This document shows, piece by piece, positions 1 to 8,120 of a stretch of 64,000 nucleotides of DNA. Below the pieces are notes generated by a model. It was given only the letters and a program-made list of their open reading frames with translations, was not told where the DNA came from and made no database searches. The position numbers and the translations under genes are program-made. The stretch's first letter is position 1. Each line of letters starts with the position of its first letter. Source of the DNA: Acinetobacter tjernbergiae DSM 14971 = CIP 107465 (GTDB taxonomy: Bacteria > Pseudomonadota > Gammaproteobacteria > Pseudomonadales > Moraxellaceae); the NCBI RefSeq assembly GCF_000374425.1, contig NZ_KB894362.1:62001-126000 (forward strand). Direction: 5' to 3'.

Positions 1-1
1 A

Positions 2-538
2 CTCGAATATCAAGGACAAATAACCCTCGCAGAAGGTTTATGTACCTATGAATATGCCAGAGCCGCAGGCGCGCATGGTATCGTTAAAAAGTTGCTGCCA
101 GAAGCTTACAAACTCCCTCTCGATTTCTTTACCTATCAAATTATTAATTTGACAGAAACCACTCAACTACTTTTAACCAAAGCCGATATTTTAGGTCAAC
201 CAGCGGCATATAGCTTGCATGTTCGCCATACAGATCAACCTGCTGAAGTGTATAACAATGTTGAATTTAAAGTCATTTCACACCATGTAGATGACTATAT
301 TTCACCGAGTGGCAAAAAGATGCGTTTACCGCAATTGTTTTCATGGTCTGTGAAGGATGATGCTAATCAGAAACTGCTAGAAATTATCGCAGAAGTCGAC
401 AGCCCATACCGCTATGGTCATGGGATCGGTTATGCAAGTGCATACACTTTCACGGGTGAATATCAAAACCAAAAAGTTCAAGGTCGTGGTTATCTTGAAT
501 ATATTGATGTCGAAGATCAAAATGCTTTTAAAGATTAA
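2..538 (+). CDS. Unknown protein, C-terminal part (5' end outside window)
   Basis: The reading frame is open from base 2, so the gene begins before the window; the TTG at 92 is only an internal codon. About 178 residues are visible, ending in an acidic tail (EYIDVEDQNAFKD). The visible part is soluble, rich in aromatic residues and alternating beta-type segments, with no membrane helix and no catalytic motif I recognise. It faintly recalls lipocalin-like DUF6670 proteins found in Acinetobacter, but that is a memory-level suggestion. A hairpin after the stop separates it from the convergent TetR gene. Coding nature is well supported by frame length and composition; function is unknown. Confidence 0.6.
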   Translation, partial: LEYQGQITLAEGLCTYEYARAAGAHGIVKKLLPEAYKLPLDFFTYQIINLTETTQLLLTKADILGQPAAYSLHVRHTDQPAEVYNNVEFKVISHHVDDYISPSGKKMRLPQLFSWSVKDDANQKLLEIIAEVDSPYRYGHGIGYASAYTFTGEYQNQKVQGRGYLEYIDVEDQNAFKD

Positions 539-560
539 AAGCTTTTGATTAGGTAAAACA

Positions 561-585
561 AGCCTTTGGATATGATTCAAAGGCT
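561..585. terminator. Hairpin between convergent genes
   Basis: An 8-bp perfect stem (AGCCTTTG / CAAAGGCT) with a 9-nt loop lies between two convergent stop codons. Read on the minus strand the stem is followed by TGTTTT, so it best serves the minus-strand TetR gene, possibly both genes. Confidence 0.5.
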
Positions 586-598
586 GATTGATTTAGGA

Positions 599-1174
599 TT
601 AAATTTCTTTTGGATTAAGATCAATTAAAGCAAAAGTATCAACAATTTGCCTGATTGAATTTTTGATCTCTGCTGCAACTTTGGTGTCATAACCTTCAAC
701 TAAAAAGCGACTAATTAATCCTTCAATCAAAGTATAAATAATTTCAACTAATACATCAGCATTGGAAAAAGATGCTAAATATTGCGCGATTAAGTTTCGA
801 ATCCAAATCTTATGCTCTTTCGAAACCATGATGATGTCTTGATCACCCAAATGCGATTCGGCAACTGCTCGAACAAATAGACATCCTTTAAAATTATCTT
901 CTTGAAACCACAACAGATGCCAATCAATCAATTTATCTAATGCTGCTCGCCCAGTTTCACCTGCAACATAAGCAACCAGACTATTCCTAAATTTTTGGTC
1001 TCGCGCTTCTAAGACAGACTTCACCAATTGATTTTTATTTTTAAAATAGGTGTACATCGTTGTTTTTGAACAACCTGACTCATCCCGAATTAAATCAACA
1101 CCCACACCGACAAAACTATTTTCATAAAATAATTTCTCTGCTGTATCCAAAATTTTGTGGGCCGATTTAGACAT
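599..1174 (-). CDS. TetR-family transcriptional regulator
   Basis: A 191-residue protein with the TetR layout. Residues about 5-50 form the N-terminal helix-turn-helix (AHKILDTAEKLFYENS, then SGCSKTTMYTYFKNKNQL, the recognition-helix signature), followed by an alpha-helical ligand domain with a Cys at about residue 100 (FKGCLFVRA), as in AcuR/NemR-like regulators. It is divergent from an HPP membrane protein gene, and a perfect 24-bp palindrome lies 17 bases upstream of its start. By family precedent it should repress itself and the divergent gene until a small ligand binds. The ligand is unknown. Confidence 0.85.
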   Translation of the reverse strand: MSKSAHKILDTAEKLFYENSFVGVGVDLIRDESGCSKTTMYTYFKNKNQLVKSVLEARDQKFRNSLVAYVAGETGRAALDKLIDWHLLWFQEDNFKGCLFVRAVAESHLGDQDIIMVSKEHKIWIRNLIAQYLASFSNADVLVEIIYTLIEGLISRFLVEGYDTKVAAEIKNSIRQIVDTFALIDLNPKEI

Positions 1175-1190
1175 AGAAATTCACTCGCTT

Positions 1191-1214
1191 AAATAGTACA
1201 GATCTGTACTATTT
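1191..1214. promoter_or_regulatory. Perfect 24-bp palindrome, probable TetR operator
   Basis: The sequence is self-complementary over all 24 bases; its core is AGTACAGATCTGTACT flanked by AAAT/ATTT. It lies 17 bp from the start of the minus-strand TetR gene and 50 bp before the plus-strand HPP gene, the usual place for an operator controlling both directions. Confidence 0.7.
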
Positions 1215-1264
1215 GTAATTTTAGTTATATCATCACCAGAAAGCAACCATTCAATGAGAATGAA

Positions 1265-1807
1265 ATGTTATCAATATTCCAAGGTAAAGAGCACCTCGCC
1301 CCAGCACCCCAATCCATTGATCTAATTAGAAGCTTAATCGGTGGAACACTGAGTATTTTAATCCTGATTTTCCTCAGTAAATTGACAAATAATTTATTCA
1401 TCATGGCACCGTTTGGTGCAACTTGCGTACTGTTATATGCAGTATCTCAATCGCCATTAGCCCAACCTCGGAATGTTATTCTTGGGCACTTTATCTCGGC
1501 ATTGATTGGTTTATTATTTCTTAAACTTTTTGGTAACTCTGCATTCAGTATTGCACTTTCTGTTGGTTGTGCGATTGCTGCCATGCAATTTTTACGTTGT
1601 ATTCACCCACCTGCTGGAGCAAACCCTTTAGTCATTCTACTCACTGCGAATACAATTGAATACCATTGGAGCTTCTTGTTTTTTCCTGTACTTCTCGGTG
1701 CAATTGCTCTTGTACTTGTTGCTTGGCTAGTCAATAACCTCAAATCAGAAAAGAAATGGCCAATTTATGGCTTGGCATTGATTCATACTAAAAAGAACAT
1801 CAAATAA
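1265..1807 (+). CDS. HPP-family integral membrane protein
   Basis: A 180-residue protein with four or five hydrophobic segments (about residues 22-40, 44-62, 70-100, 105-125 and 138-160) and the family signature IHPPAGANPL near residue 118, preceded by the typical MAPFGATCVLLYA stretch. HPP proteins are inner-membrane proteins; some homologues have been linked to nitrite transport in plastids and cyanobacteria, but the bacterial role is unclear. It stands divergent from the TetR gene with the shared palindrome between them, so it is the likely regulated target. The ATG at 1265 fits family length. Confidence 0.85.
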   Translation: MLSIFQGKEHLAPAPQSIDLIRSLIGGTLSILILIFLSKLTNNLFIMAPFGATCVLLYAVSQSPLAQPRNVILGHFISALIGLLFLKLFGNSAFSIALSVGCAIAAMQFLRCIHPPAGANPLVILLTANTIEYHWSFLFFPVLLGAIALVLVAWLVNNLKSEKKWPIYGLALIHTKKNIK

Positions 1808-1956
1808 ATAAGACAGTGATGGAGCAGATCAAAGCGCTCTCCATCCCTTTAAACCTATACAAAACGTTCTATCAATCAATTCAATAAATTTCTCTTGTCA
1901 ATTACTCTACTTTTCCATAATAATAGGTAGATCGGTATACCCAATATAGTTGTATC

Positions 1957-2535
1957 ATGAGCACCAAATCCGCAAAACAAAAAATCCTAGATGCTGCATC
2001 CATCCTGTTCTACAACGATGGGATTACTAACACAGGCATTAATAGCATTACAGACAAAGCCAAAGTTGCAAAAATGTCTTTGTATAATAATTTCCCAACC
2101 AAATCTGACCTAATTACCTGTTATATCGAAGCTCGCCATCAAGAATGGTTAGACTTATATGAGAAAAGAAAAGTTCAGATCAAAACACCGATGGATGGCA
2201 TTTTAGCTATTTTTGATGCTTATCAAGATCACGCAGAATTTGCCTATGAAAAAGGTTTTCGTGGTTGTGGTTTACTGAATGCAGCAGCCGAATTTCCTGC
2301 ATATAGTCCTGAACGTTTAGCCGTTAAAAATCATAAAGATGAAATCGAAAATATTGTGGCTGGACATTTATCACAATTATTCAAAGAGCCGCAAAAAGTC
2401 CAACAACTTGCGCTACTTATTTCTTTCATATTAGAAGGCTCGATTGCCCGCGCAGGTTTAGAAAGTTCCAGTGAGAAAGTATTTGCGGCAAAACAAATGG
2501 TTCAAAATTTATTAGAACGAGAGATTTCAAATTGA
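1957..2535 (+). CDS. TetR-family transcriptional regulator
   Basis: A 192-residue TetR protein. The N-terminal helix-turn-helix covers about residues 6-55 (KQKILDAASILFYNDG; AKVAKMSLYNNFPTKSDL), followed by a ligand domain containing the FRGCGLLNAAAE motif typical of the AcuR/NemR-like branch. Its stop codon overlaps the start of the EamA exporter, so the two are translationally coupled and the regulator probably controls that exporter. Upstream (about 1925-1940) lies an imperfect inverted sequence GGTAGATCGGTATACC that could be its operator. The inducer is unknown. Confidence 0.85.
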   Translation: MSTKSAKQKILDAASILFYNDGITNTGINSITDKAKVAKMSLYNNFPTKSDLITCYIEARHQEWLDLYEKRKVQIKTPMDGILAIFDAYQDHAEFAYEKGFRGCGLLNAAAEFPAYSPERLAVKNHKDEIENIVAGHLSQLFKEPQKVQQLALLISFILEGSIARAGLESSSEKVFAAKQMVQNLLEREISN

Positions 2536-3449
2536 GTAGTTCATCTTTTAGTTTCAGTACTCATTCTGGTTTTATTGCCGTTTTAATTGCCTCTATTTTA
2601 TGGGGAACGACAGGTACGGCTGCCTCTTACGCGCCAAATCTAAGTCCTTTAGCGATTGGCGCAATCGCAATGGGTGGCGGTGGCTTATTACAAGCTTTAT
2701 TAGCCCATAGAAATATCCGCAGTCATTTACCTCAAATTGGCTCTTATTATCCTTTACTTTTGACAGGAATGATCTCTGTAGCGATCTATCCTCTCGCCTT
2801 TTATTCATCAATGCGTATGGCAGGGATCACGATTGGGACTGTCGTTTCAATTGGTTCAGCACCTTTATTTACTGCATTGCTAGAAAAATTCTTTGATAAA
2901 AAAGCACTTTCAAGAAAATGGTTTATTAGTTTTGTTTTTGGTGTTGTAGGAGTATTACTGTTATCTCTGGGAGAATCCCATTCTCAAGGATCAGTACAAG
3001 GTATTGCTACTGACCAGAAAACCATTGGAATTATTCTTGGGCTGATCGCAGCACTCACCTATTCTTTATATTCTTGGGCTGCAAAAAAGATGATTGACCG
3101 TGGAGTCGACTCAAAAGCTTCGATGGGATTAATTTTTGGATTTGGTGCTTTACTTTTATTACCGACATTATTTTTTACAGCTGCGAACCTGTTTGATGAG
3201 TCTGTAAATTTGTATGTTGTCGCTTATATGATGCTGATCCCGATGTTTCTCGGCTATCTACTTTTTGGCTACGCTCTAAAAACCATTTCAGCTAGTACCG
3301 CGACCACACTGACGCTGTTTGAACCACTGGTTGCCGCACTATTTGCAGTATTATTAGTCGGTGAACAACTCGCACTCATTGGTTGGATTGGTATGGCATT
3401 GATTTTTGTGTGTTTGACTGTGTTGTCTAAAAATACTTCATCACTTTAA
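2532..3449 (+). CDS. EamA-family (DMT) exporter
   Basis: A 305-residue polytopic protein with about ten transmembrane helices in two repeated EamA halves (about 12-145 and 165-300). The first half has the usual ASILWGTTGTAA start, and the second half ends in TTLTLFEPLVAALFAVLLVGE, a highly typical EamA motif. The start is a TTG at 2532 that shares bases with the TGA stop of the TetR gene, giving a TTGA overlap. EamA proteins export amino acids, metabolites or drugs across the inner membrane; the substrate cannot be read from sequence. Confidence 0.88.
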   Translation: MSSSSFSFSTHSGFIAVLIASILWGTTGTAASYAPNLSPLAIGAIAMGGGGLLQALLAHRNIRSHLPQIGSYYPLLLTGMISVAIYPLAFYSSMRMAGITIGTVVSIGSAPLFTALLEKFFDKKALSRKWFISFVFGVVGVLLLSLGESHSQGSVQGIATDQKTIGIILGLIAALTYSLYSWAAKKMIDRGVDSKASMGLIFGFGALLLLPTLFFTAANLFDESVNLYVVAYMMLIPMFLGYLLFGYALKTISASTATTLTLFEPLVAALFAVLLVGEQLALIGWIGMALIFVCLTVLSKNTSSL

Positions 3450-3643
3450 ATAAAATCGTCCATCTATAAGAATGTCAAAATATGAACTGTTTTTCATCTT
3501 GATTTTGACGTATTTCGATCAGCACATTCTTGCATCCCCAAAAACCATCAATCTATGATTCAATCAGTCAAAATTAATCGGACATGAATGCAGAAAAATT
3601 AATTTCCTCTGCATTTCGTCCTTTGCACTATAACGTACTAATA

Positions 3644-4147
3644 TCAATACTCTTTTGCTAATTTCTCTAATGCTGTTAGCATCTTTCTCACTACACTTCT
3701 TTTATGATGCAACATATTCTTGATATTACTTGGATTAAAACCTGTCAATTTTGCGATACCACGACTTGTCATGTATTCACCAGTTTTCGCAAAGTGCTTT
3801 TCACTTAATTCGGTTTTCGCATTTGAGAATCGAACTGCTAACTTATAATCATTAAACTCAGACCACGCACCAGTCTTATATTCATCCAAATCGAACTTAT
3901 TCTGCTGAGTTGGTTTGTCTCGAAGAATATTACTCAAACGATTAACAACTATTTTTTCTTCACTTTTCTCAATCACTTGATATAGCTCAGTTTCTTCAAA
4001 TGGTCGTCCCAAAGCAATATCTTTTCTATACTGTTCAATTATTTTTGCATCTTTTGATGTAACCTTCTCCTCACCCTGTTGAGTAAGGCTTAGAATCTTA
4101 AATAAAGACTCTAATCGACCACATGTAAAAACATAAGAAATTTTCAA
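3644..4147 (-). CDS. Unknown protein with C-terminal helix-turn-helix-like segment
   Basis: A 167-residue protein I do not recognise. It starts with TTG at 4147, preceded by a good ribosome site (CGGAG, 9 bases away). The middle is charged and helical. The last 55 residues (TGEYMTSRGIAKLTGFNPSNIKNML, in two parts, then basic HHKRSVVRKML) look like a DNA- or RNA-binding helix-turn-helix. It lies 41 bp after the stop of the Thg1-like gene on the same strand, so it may be the last gene of the tsaD-kinase-thg1 operon. There is no signal peptide or membrane helix. Confidence 0.6.
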   Translation of the reverse strand: MKISYVFTCGRLESLFKILSLTQQGEEKVTSKDAKIIEQYRKDIALGRPFEETELYQVIEKSEEKIVVNRLSNILRDKPTQQNKFDLDEYKTGAWSEFNDYKLAVRFSNAKTELSEKHFAKTGEYMTSRGIAKLTGFNPSNIKNMLHHKRSVVRKMLTALEKLAKEY

Positions 4148-4188
4148 CTTACAACTCCGTTATGAACTGTTGCTCATAAAATATATTT

Positions 4189-4944
4189 TCAAAAAAAATT
4201 TTGATGGATAAATTCACTATAGAATTCATTTAAAGGCAAATCAAAATCAGTAAATAATTGCCTTCTTGTCGTTTGGGTGGGTTCACCAGTTTTAGGATTT
4301 AAACCCGTTTTTTCGATGTCTTTCCAATAAATACCAGTACCACGTTTTTGCCATGCTGGAAGTTCATTAAAATTGATCTGCTGTGAAAAAAGTAAATCAT
4401 GTTTCTCTTGACGATTTAACCCTTTCACTTGTGCAGTTGCTTCACCTACTGCATGACCCGATTTTCTAAGCATCCAATAACAGTGTGCATTTAATGCATT
4501 TCGATGAGCATCTTCTTGTCTCCAACGAAAATATTCATCGACTAAATGCTGATTTGGCAAAATACAAACTCGAGCATCAAAAGTAGCAATTTGACCGTGC
4601 ATCACAGAAAATTTTGCACTGGCTTCGCCTGCTAAGATTGAAAGAATTTTACGTTCTTTCCGATTAAAACTGTCATCATTTAAATGAAATAACAAAGAGA
4701 TTTCATCACTTTGTGTATAACCATAAACAATATTAAAACCACATTGTAATAAATGTGCTGTGGTTTCCACCATTAAATCGCGAAAACATACATCAAATGG
4801 TACTTCAAATTGCCAAATTTCTTTGGTTAAGCGAGTAAAACCACGACCATCAAGCCGAACAACAATATAATTTTCAGGCAGGATACAAAAATCATAAGCC
4901 GTTTCATACTTTCTTAGTTTTGTATCTAAATCATCAAATCTCAT
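4189..4944 (-). CDS. Thg1-like 3'-5' RNA polymerase (tRNA-His guanylyltransferase family)
   Basis: A 251-residue protein matching the Thg1/TLP family over its length. The palm motif VVRLDGRGFTRLTK gives the first metal ligand Asp32 with Gly33, and YTQSDEISLLF (residues 76-86) gives the second metal Asp80 in the SDE motif; KGLNRQEKHDLLF and KRGTGIYW are also family-typical. Thg1 adds G-1 to tRNA-His, and bacterial Thg1-like proteins use 3'-5' addition to repair 5'-truncated tRNAs. It overlaps the upstream kinase gene by 4 bases. Because most bacteria encode G-1 of tRNA-His in the gene, repair rather than G-1 addition is the more likely role (inference). Confidence 0.9.
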   Translation of the reverse strand: MRFDDLDTKLRKYETAYDFCILPENYIVVRLDGRGFTRLTKEIWQFEVPFDVCFRDLMVETTAHLLQCGFNIVYGYTQSDEISLLFHLNDDSFNRKERKILSILAGEASAKFSVMHGQIATFDARVCILPNQHLVDEYFRWRQEDAHRNALNAHCYWMLRKSGHAVGEATAQVKGLNRQEKHDLLFSQQINFNELPAWQKRGTGIYWKDIEKTGLNPKTGEPTQTTRRQLFTDFDLPLNEFYSEFIHQNFF

Positions 4945-5396
4945 TGTTGTTCTCTTTGATGTAGTAAATTCACATTAAAATCATTTTCTTGATAAAGTGA
5001 AACTTGATAAATTTCATCAAAACCCTCTTCAAGCTCAGGTATTTCCAACTTTTTAAAAGTTGAAATCACACCAACTCGAGGAATTTTGGCTTTTCCTTCT
5101 CGCTGTTCATTTCGTAGCAGCGCATCATCCAAACAACTATCAAAGTAGTATGCAATCACTTTAAAGTGCGCACCTTTTGCATCTTGAATATACATCTTTC
5201 GATCGAGTTGGCTTGGATTGGTATTATCAACAACACACTTCTGTTTTGCCGCTAAACAAGCCTGAAACAGTATTCTTTCACGATGGCGTGTTTTCAACAT
5301 ATCCAAATTTAAACGAATATGAGTATCGGAAAAATATCGCTTAAAAAAAGTTGATTTACCTGAAGCCTGACATCCAATAAAAATGATTAATTCCAT
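4941..5396 (-). CDS. PNKP-like P-loop polynucleotide 5'-kinase
   Basis: A 151-residue single-domain P-loop kinase. Walker A is GCQASGKST (residues 8-16), then RLNLDML, VDNTNPSQLDR (about 58-68) and a C-terminal PELEEGFDEIY. The VDNTNP motif and the EGF ending match the kinase domain of PNKP/T4-Pnkp enzymes, which phosphorylate 5'-OH ends; the phosphatase domain is absent. It lies 1 bp after tsaD and overlaps the Thg1-like gene by 4 bp. A 5'-kinase next to a 3'-5' polymerase suggests joint tRNA 5'-end repair. Substrate (RNA, DNA or a small molecule) is inferred from motif and context. Confidence 0.78.
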   Translation of the reverse strand: MELIIFIGCQASGKSTFFKRYFSDTHIRLNLDMLKTRHRERILFQACLAAKQKCVVDNTNPSQLDRKMYIQDAKGAHFKVIAYYFDSCLDDALLRNEQREGKAKIPRVGVISTFKKLEIPELEEGFDEIYQVSLYQENDFNVNLLHQREQQ

Positions 5397-5397
5397 T

Positions 5398-6405
5398 TTA
5401 GGTGGGTTCTAACTCTGTCATCGGCCATCTTGGTGTCGTCGTCACCGCTAAACCATCATGTTGCCCTGCTTTTAAACGCTGATAGCCTGCAAAAGCAATC
5501 ATAGCACCATTGTCCGTACACAAAGCAGGTTCAGCATAATAGACCTGTGCTTTTATCTTTTTCAATGATGTTTCTAATTGCTCACGTAATCGTAGATTTG
5601 CACTCACACCACCCGCAATCACCAAACGTTTTAAACCTGTTTGTTTTAGAGCTTTCACTGATTTTTTAGCGAGCGTATCGACAACTGCTTCTTGGAAAGA
5701 GGCTGCCACATCTGCATCACGATTTTCTTCACCTAACTTTTTCAATTGCACTGAAACGGCTGTTTTTAGACCACTAAACGAAAAATCTAAACCTTGATGT
5801 AATATTGGGCGAGGGAATTCAAATGCTTGTGCATCACCTTGTAAAGCCAATTTTGCAATATTGGGGCCACCTGGATAAGGCAATTTCATCATTTTCGCGA
5901 CTTTATCAAATGCTTCGCCTGCCGCATCATCAATCGACTCACCCAGTAATTCATACTGACCGATGCCATAGGCCGCCATTAATTGAGTATGCCCACCTGA
6001 AACCAATAAAGCCACAAACGGAAATTCCGGTGGCGTTTCTGAAAGCAATGGAGCAAGCATATGACCTTCCATATGATGTACACCAATTGCAGGCTTGTTA
6101 AATGCAAAGGCTAAACTACGACCGAATAACGCACCTGTCATAAGTGCACCCATGAGTCCAGGACCTCGGGTATAGGCAACGGCATCAATCTCTTGTTTTT
6201 TGACACCGCTTTGTTCAAGCAATTGATTAATCAACGGAATCATCTTACGAACATGATCACGTGAAGCCAACTCTGGTACGACCCCACCATATTCTGCATG
6301 CAGCTTGATTTGGCTATACAAAACCTGTCCTCGTAAGCCGAGCTCGCTATCATAGAGTGCTAACCCAGTTTCATCACACGAAGTTTCTAAGCCCAAAACA
6401 ATCAT
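5398..6405 (-). CDS. tsaD: tRNA t6A37 threonylcarbamoyltransferase TsaD
   Basis: A 335-residue protein of usual TsaD length. It shows [13 protein letters not shown] at the N-terminus, the metal-binding HHMEGH (about residues 110-115), LVSGGHTQL, the [13 protein letters not shown] motif and the C-terminal [12 protein letters not shown] with the last metal Asp. TsaD, with TsaB and TsaE, transfers threonylcarbamoyl from TC-AMP to A37 of ANN-decoding tRNAs in the cytoplasm. It is divergent from rpsU, as in many gammaproteobacteria, and heads the operon with the kinase and the Thg1-like gene. Confidence 0.97.
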   Translation of the reverse strand: MIVLGLETSCDETGLALYDSELGLRGQVLYSQIKLHAEYGGVVPELASRDHVRKMIPLINQLLEQSGVKKQEIDAVAYTRGPGLMGALMTGALFGRSLAFAFNKPAIGVHHMEGHMLAPLLSETPPEFPFVALLVSGGHTQLMAAYGIGQYELLGESIDDAAGEAFDKVAKMMKLPYPGGPNIAKLALQGDAQAFEFPRPILHQGLDFSFSGLKTAVSVQLKKLGEENRDADVAASFQEAVVDTLAKKSVKALKQTGLKRLVIAGGVSANLRLREQLETSLKKIKAQVYYAEPALCTDNGAMIAFAGYQRLKAGQHDGLAVTTTPRWPMTELEPT

Positions 6406-6453
6406 TAAACTGCCTTTACAAAGATCAAAAATAATATCGAAGCTATTATAGAC

Positions 6454-6482
6454 TTGTGATCTGAGTTGTAAATGAGTAAAAT
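6454..6482 (+). promoter_or_regulatory. Candidate sigma-70 promoter for rpsU
   Basis: TTGTGA at 6454-6459 and TAAAAT at 6477-6482 are separated by 17 bases, and rpsU starts about 70 bases further on. The assignment rests only on hexamer match and spacing. Confidence 0.5.
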
Positions 6483-6550
6483 ACTGACCTTCACTTGCGA
6501 TCTAGTGCAATCGTGCGTTAGATCTTATCCATAATCTTAGAGGATTTTAC

Positions 6551-6766
6551 ATGCCACAAGTTAAGTTGAAAGAAGGCGAACCAGTAGACGTAGCTATCCG
6601 TCGTTTCAAGCGTTCATGCGAAAAAGCGGGTGTTTTAGCTGACGTTCGTAAGCGTGAATTCTATGAGAAACCAACTCAAGAACGTAAGCGTAAAAAAGCT
6701 GCTGCAGTTAAGCGTTATCAAAAGAAATTGACTCGCGAATCTGTACGTACTACTCGCCTTTACTAA
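6551..6766 (+). CDS. rpsU: 30S ribosomal protein S21
   Basis: A 71-residue basic protein matching S21 throughout: [20 protein letters not shown], then [20 protein letters not shown] and a lysine/arginine-rich tail. S21 helps the 30S subunit pair with mRNA during initiation. A strong ribosome site (AGAGG) precedes the ATG. It is divergent from tsaD and followed at 29 bp by yqeY, the order often seen upstream of dnaG in gammaproteobacteria; dnaG is not here. Confidence 0.98.
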   Translation: MPQVKLKEGEPVDVAIRRFKRSCEKAGVLADVRKREFYEKPTQERKRKKAAAVKRYQKKLTRESVRTTRLY

Positions 6767-6795
6767 TTAATTTGTGATTGACTGCTGAAAAGACT

Positions 6796-7242
6796 ATGAA
6801 TACTTTAAAAAACCAGATTACTGACGTATTAAAAAACTCAATGCGTGCCAAAGATATGGCAACAGTAACGGTTATTCGTGGTGTACAGGCAGCAATTAAG
6901 CAAATCGAAGTCGATGAGCGCATAGAGCTTGACGATGCTCAGGTTCTTGCGGTCATTGAAAAGCAAATTAAACAACGTAAAGAATCGATCAAGGCCTTTT
7001 CGGGTGCTGGTCGAGATGATTTAGCTAGTAAGGAACAAGCCGAAGTTGAGGTTATTTCTCAATTTCTACCAGCCGCTATGACTGAGGAAGAACTTGATTC
7101 CATCATTGAGCAAACGATTGCTGCTCAAGAAGCTACTAGCATGAAAGATATGGGTAAGGTGATGAATTCTCTACGTCCGATCATAGCCGGGCGTGCCGAT
7201 CCTGCACAAGTATCTGCTAAAATTAAAGCAAAATTAAGCTAA
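6796..7242 (+). CDS. GatB/YqeY-domain protein
   Basis: A 148-residue YqeY protein: MNTLKNQITDVLKNSMRAKD start, KQIKQRKESIKAFSGAGRDDLA in the centre, and the QFLPAAMTEEEL and MGKVMNSLRP motifs of the C-terminal helical domain, which resembles the tRNA-binding tail of GatB. Its exact function is not established. I chose the ATG at 6796 rather than the in-frame TTG at 6778, because the MNTLK start matches the family and the TTG would add six unusual residues. Confidence 0.93.
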   Translation: MNTLKNQITDVLKNSMRAKDMATVTVIRGVQAAIKQIEVDERIELDDAQVLAVIEKQIKQRKESIKAFSGAGRDDLASKEQAEVEVISQFLPAAMTEEELDSIIEQTIAAQEATSMKDMGKVMNSLRPIIAGRADPAQVSAKIKAKLS

Positions 7243-7282
7243 TCTGCTTAACTCCCCATTTATATAATCTATTCAATTAAAA

Positions 7283-7311
7283 AACTGGATTCATTTTTAA
7301 TAATGAACCCA
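7283..7311 (-). terminator. Probable terminator of the small secreted-protein gene
   Basis: A 10-bp stem with one mismatch (TGGGTTCATT / AATGAATCCA on the minus strand), followed on that strand by GTTTTTT. It lies 12 bases beyond the stop of the minus-strand gene. Confidence 0.6.
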
Positions 7312-7322
7312 AAATCTTCTTA

Positions 7323-7682
7323 TTATTTAAAGTCACACTGAACATTATATTTGGCAAGCATTTGCATCTCTTTAGATTCAACCACTTGCTTGATTAAATC
7401 TTGTTTACCCATACTGGCATATTGCGTTGGTAATGATGAGCGATTTTTTTCAATCGCATCTGACATATCCTGAATATAACGCTGATTAATACCACAATAC
7501 TGAGCTTGCTGCTCAGGTGTAAACTGTGAAATCTGTGGATTAAGGCTACGCAAAAAACCACGAATATCCTGTGCGTACACACTACGAATTTTCTCAACCG
7601 AATTGACATATTGCTCAACGGATGCTGCTGAGCTTATCCCCACACTGCTTATTGCAAAAATAAAAACTAAAATTTTCTTCAT
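7323..7682 (-). CDS. Small periplasmic protein, unknown
   Basis: A 119-residue protein with a clear Sec signal peptide (MKKILVFIFAISSVGISSAA, cleavage near residue 20), followed by a helical mature domain with two cysteines (QYCGIN and NVQCDFK at the C-terminus) that could form one disulfide. No known motif. It has its own terminator and lies 40 bp from the GFA-family gene on the same strand. It is probably a genuine Acinetobacter-restricted secreted protein; no function can be assigned. Confidence 0.7.
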   Translation of the reverse strand: MKKILVFIFAISSVGISSAASVEQYVNSVEKIRSVYAQDIRGFLRSLNPQISQFTPEQQAQYCGINQRYIQDMSDAIEKNRSSLPTQYASMGKQDLIKQVVESKEMQMLAKYNVQCDFK

Positions 7683-7722
7683 AAATATTCTAACTTCTCA
7701 GCAATCCCTTACGCAGGTCATC

Positions 7723-8088
7723 TTATCTTAATTCAATAAAATTTGGTTTATGCTCAATAAAAAATTCTTCTGTTGGCGCAGGAATATTTCCTTCCGTGAC
7801 TGTACCCAAACGCAGACGAATAATATTAGGTAAATCTGTACGATATGAATAAAGTGGGCTAGCACAATTTTGACAAAATACGCGTGCTTTATTAGCCGTA
7901 TGAAAATATTCTTTGAGTTGCTCTTGACCCGATAAAAATTCAAATTTTTGTTGGTCTATCGGGCTATTCCACCCTACAATACCCCCTTGAGCCTGCTGAC
8001 AATGTTGGCAGTAGCATAAAATGCTATTTTCAATTTTTCCATGATATTGATACTGTACAGCACCACACAAACATTGCCCTTTGATCAT
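7723..8088 (-). CDS. GFA-family zinc-binding protein
   Basis: A 121-residue CENP-V/GFA protein. CLCGAV near the N-terminus, CYCQHCQQAQGG and CQNCASPLY provide the two zinc-binding cysteine clusters typical of this fold (glutathione-dependent formaldehyde-activating family). Most members, including this one, have no proven activity. I start it at the ATG at 8088, which has AGGAAA ten bases upstream and gives the standard MIKGQCLCG beginning, rather than nine codons earlier. Confidence 0.88.
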   Translation of the reverse strand: MIKGQCLCGAVQYQYHGKIENSILCYCQHCQQAQGGIVGWNSPIDQQKFEFLSGQEQLKEYFHTANKARVFCQNCASPLYSYRTDLPNIIRLRLGTVTEGNIPAPTEEFFIEHKPNFIELR

Positions 8089-8120
8089 TTTTATTTCCTT
8101 TCTGTTTGTTTGCATAAGCC

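Noticed and set aside
3584..3616. Hairpin with arms AATGCAGA / TCTGCATT as a terminator
   Set aside because: The loop is long and there is no clear T tract on either side.
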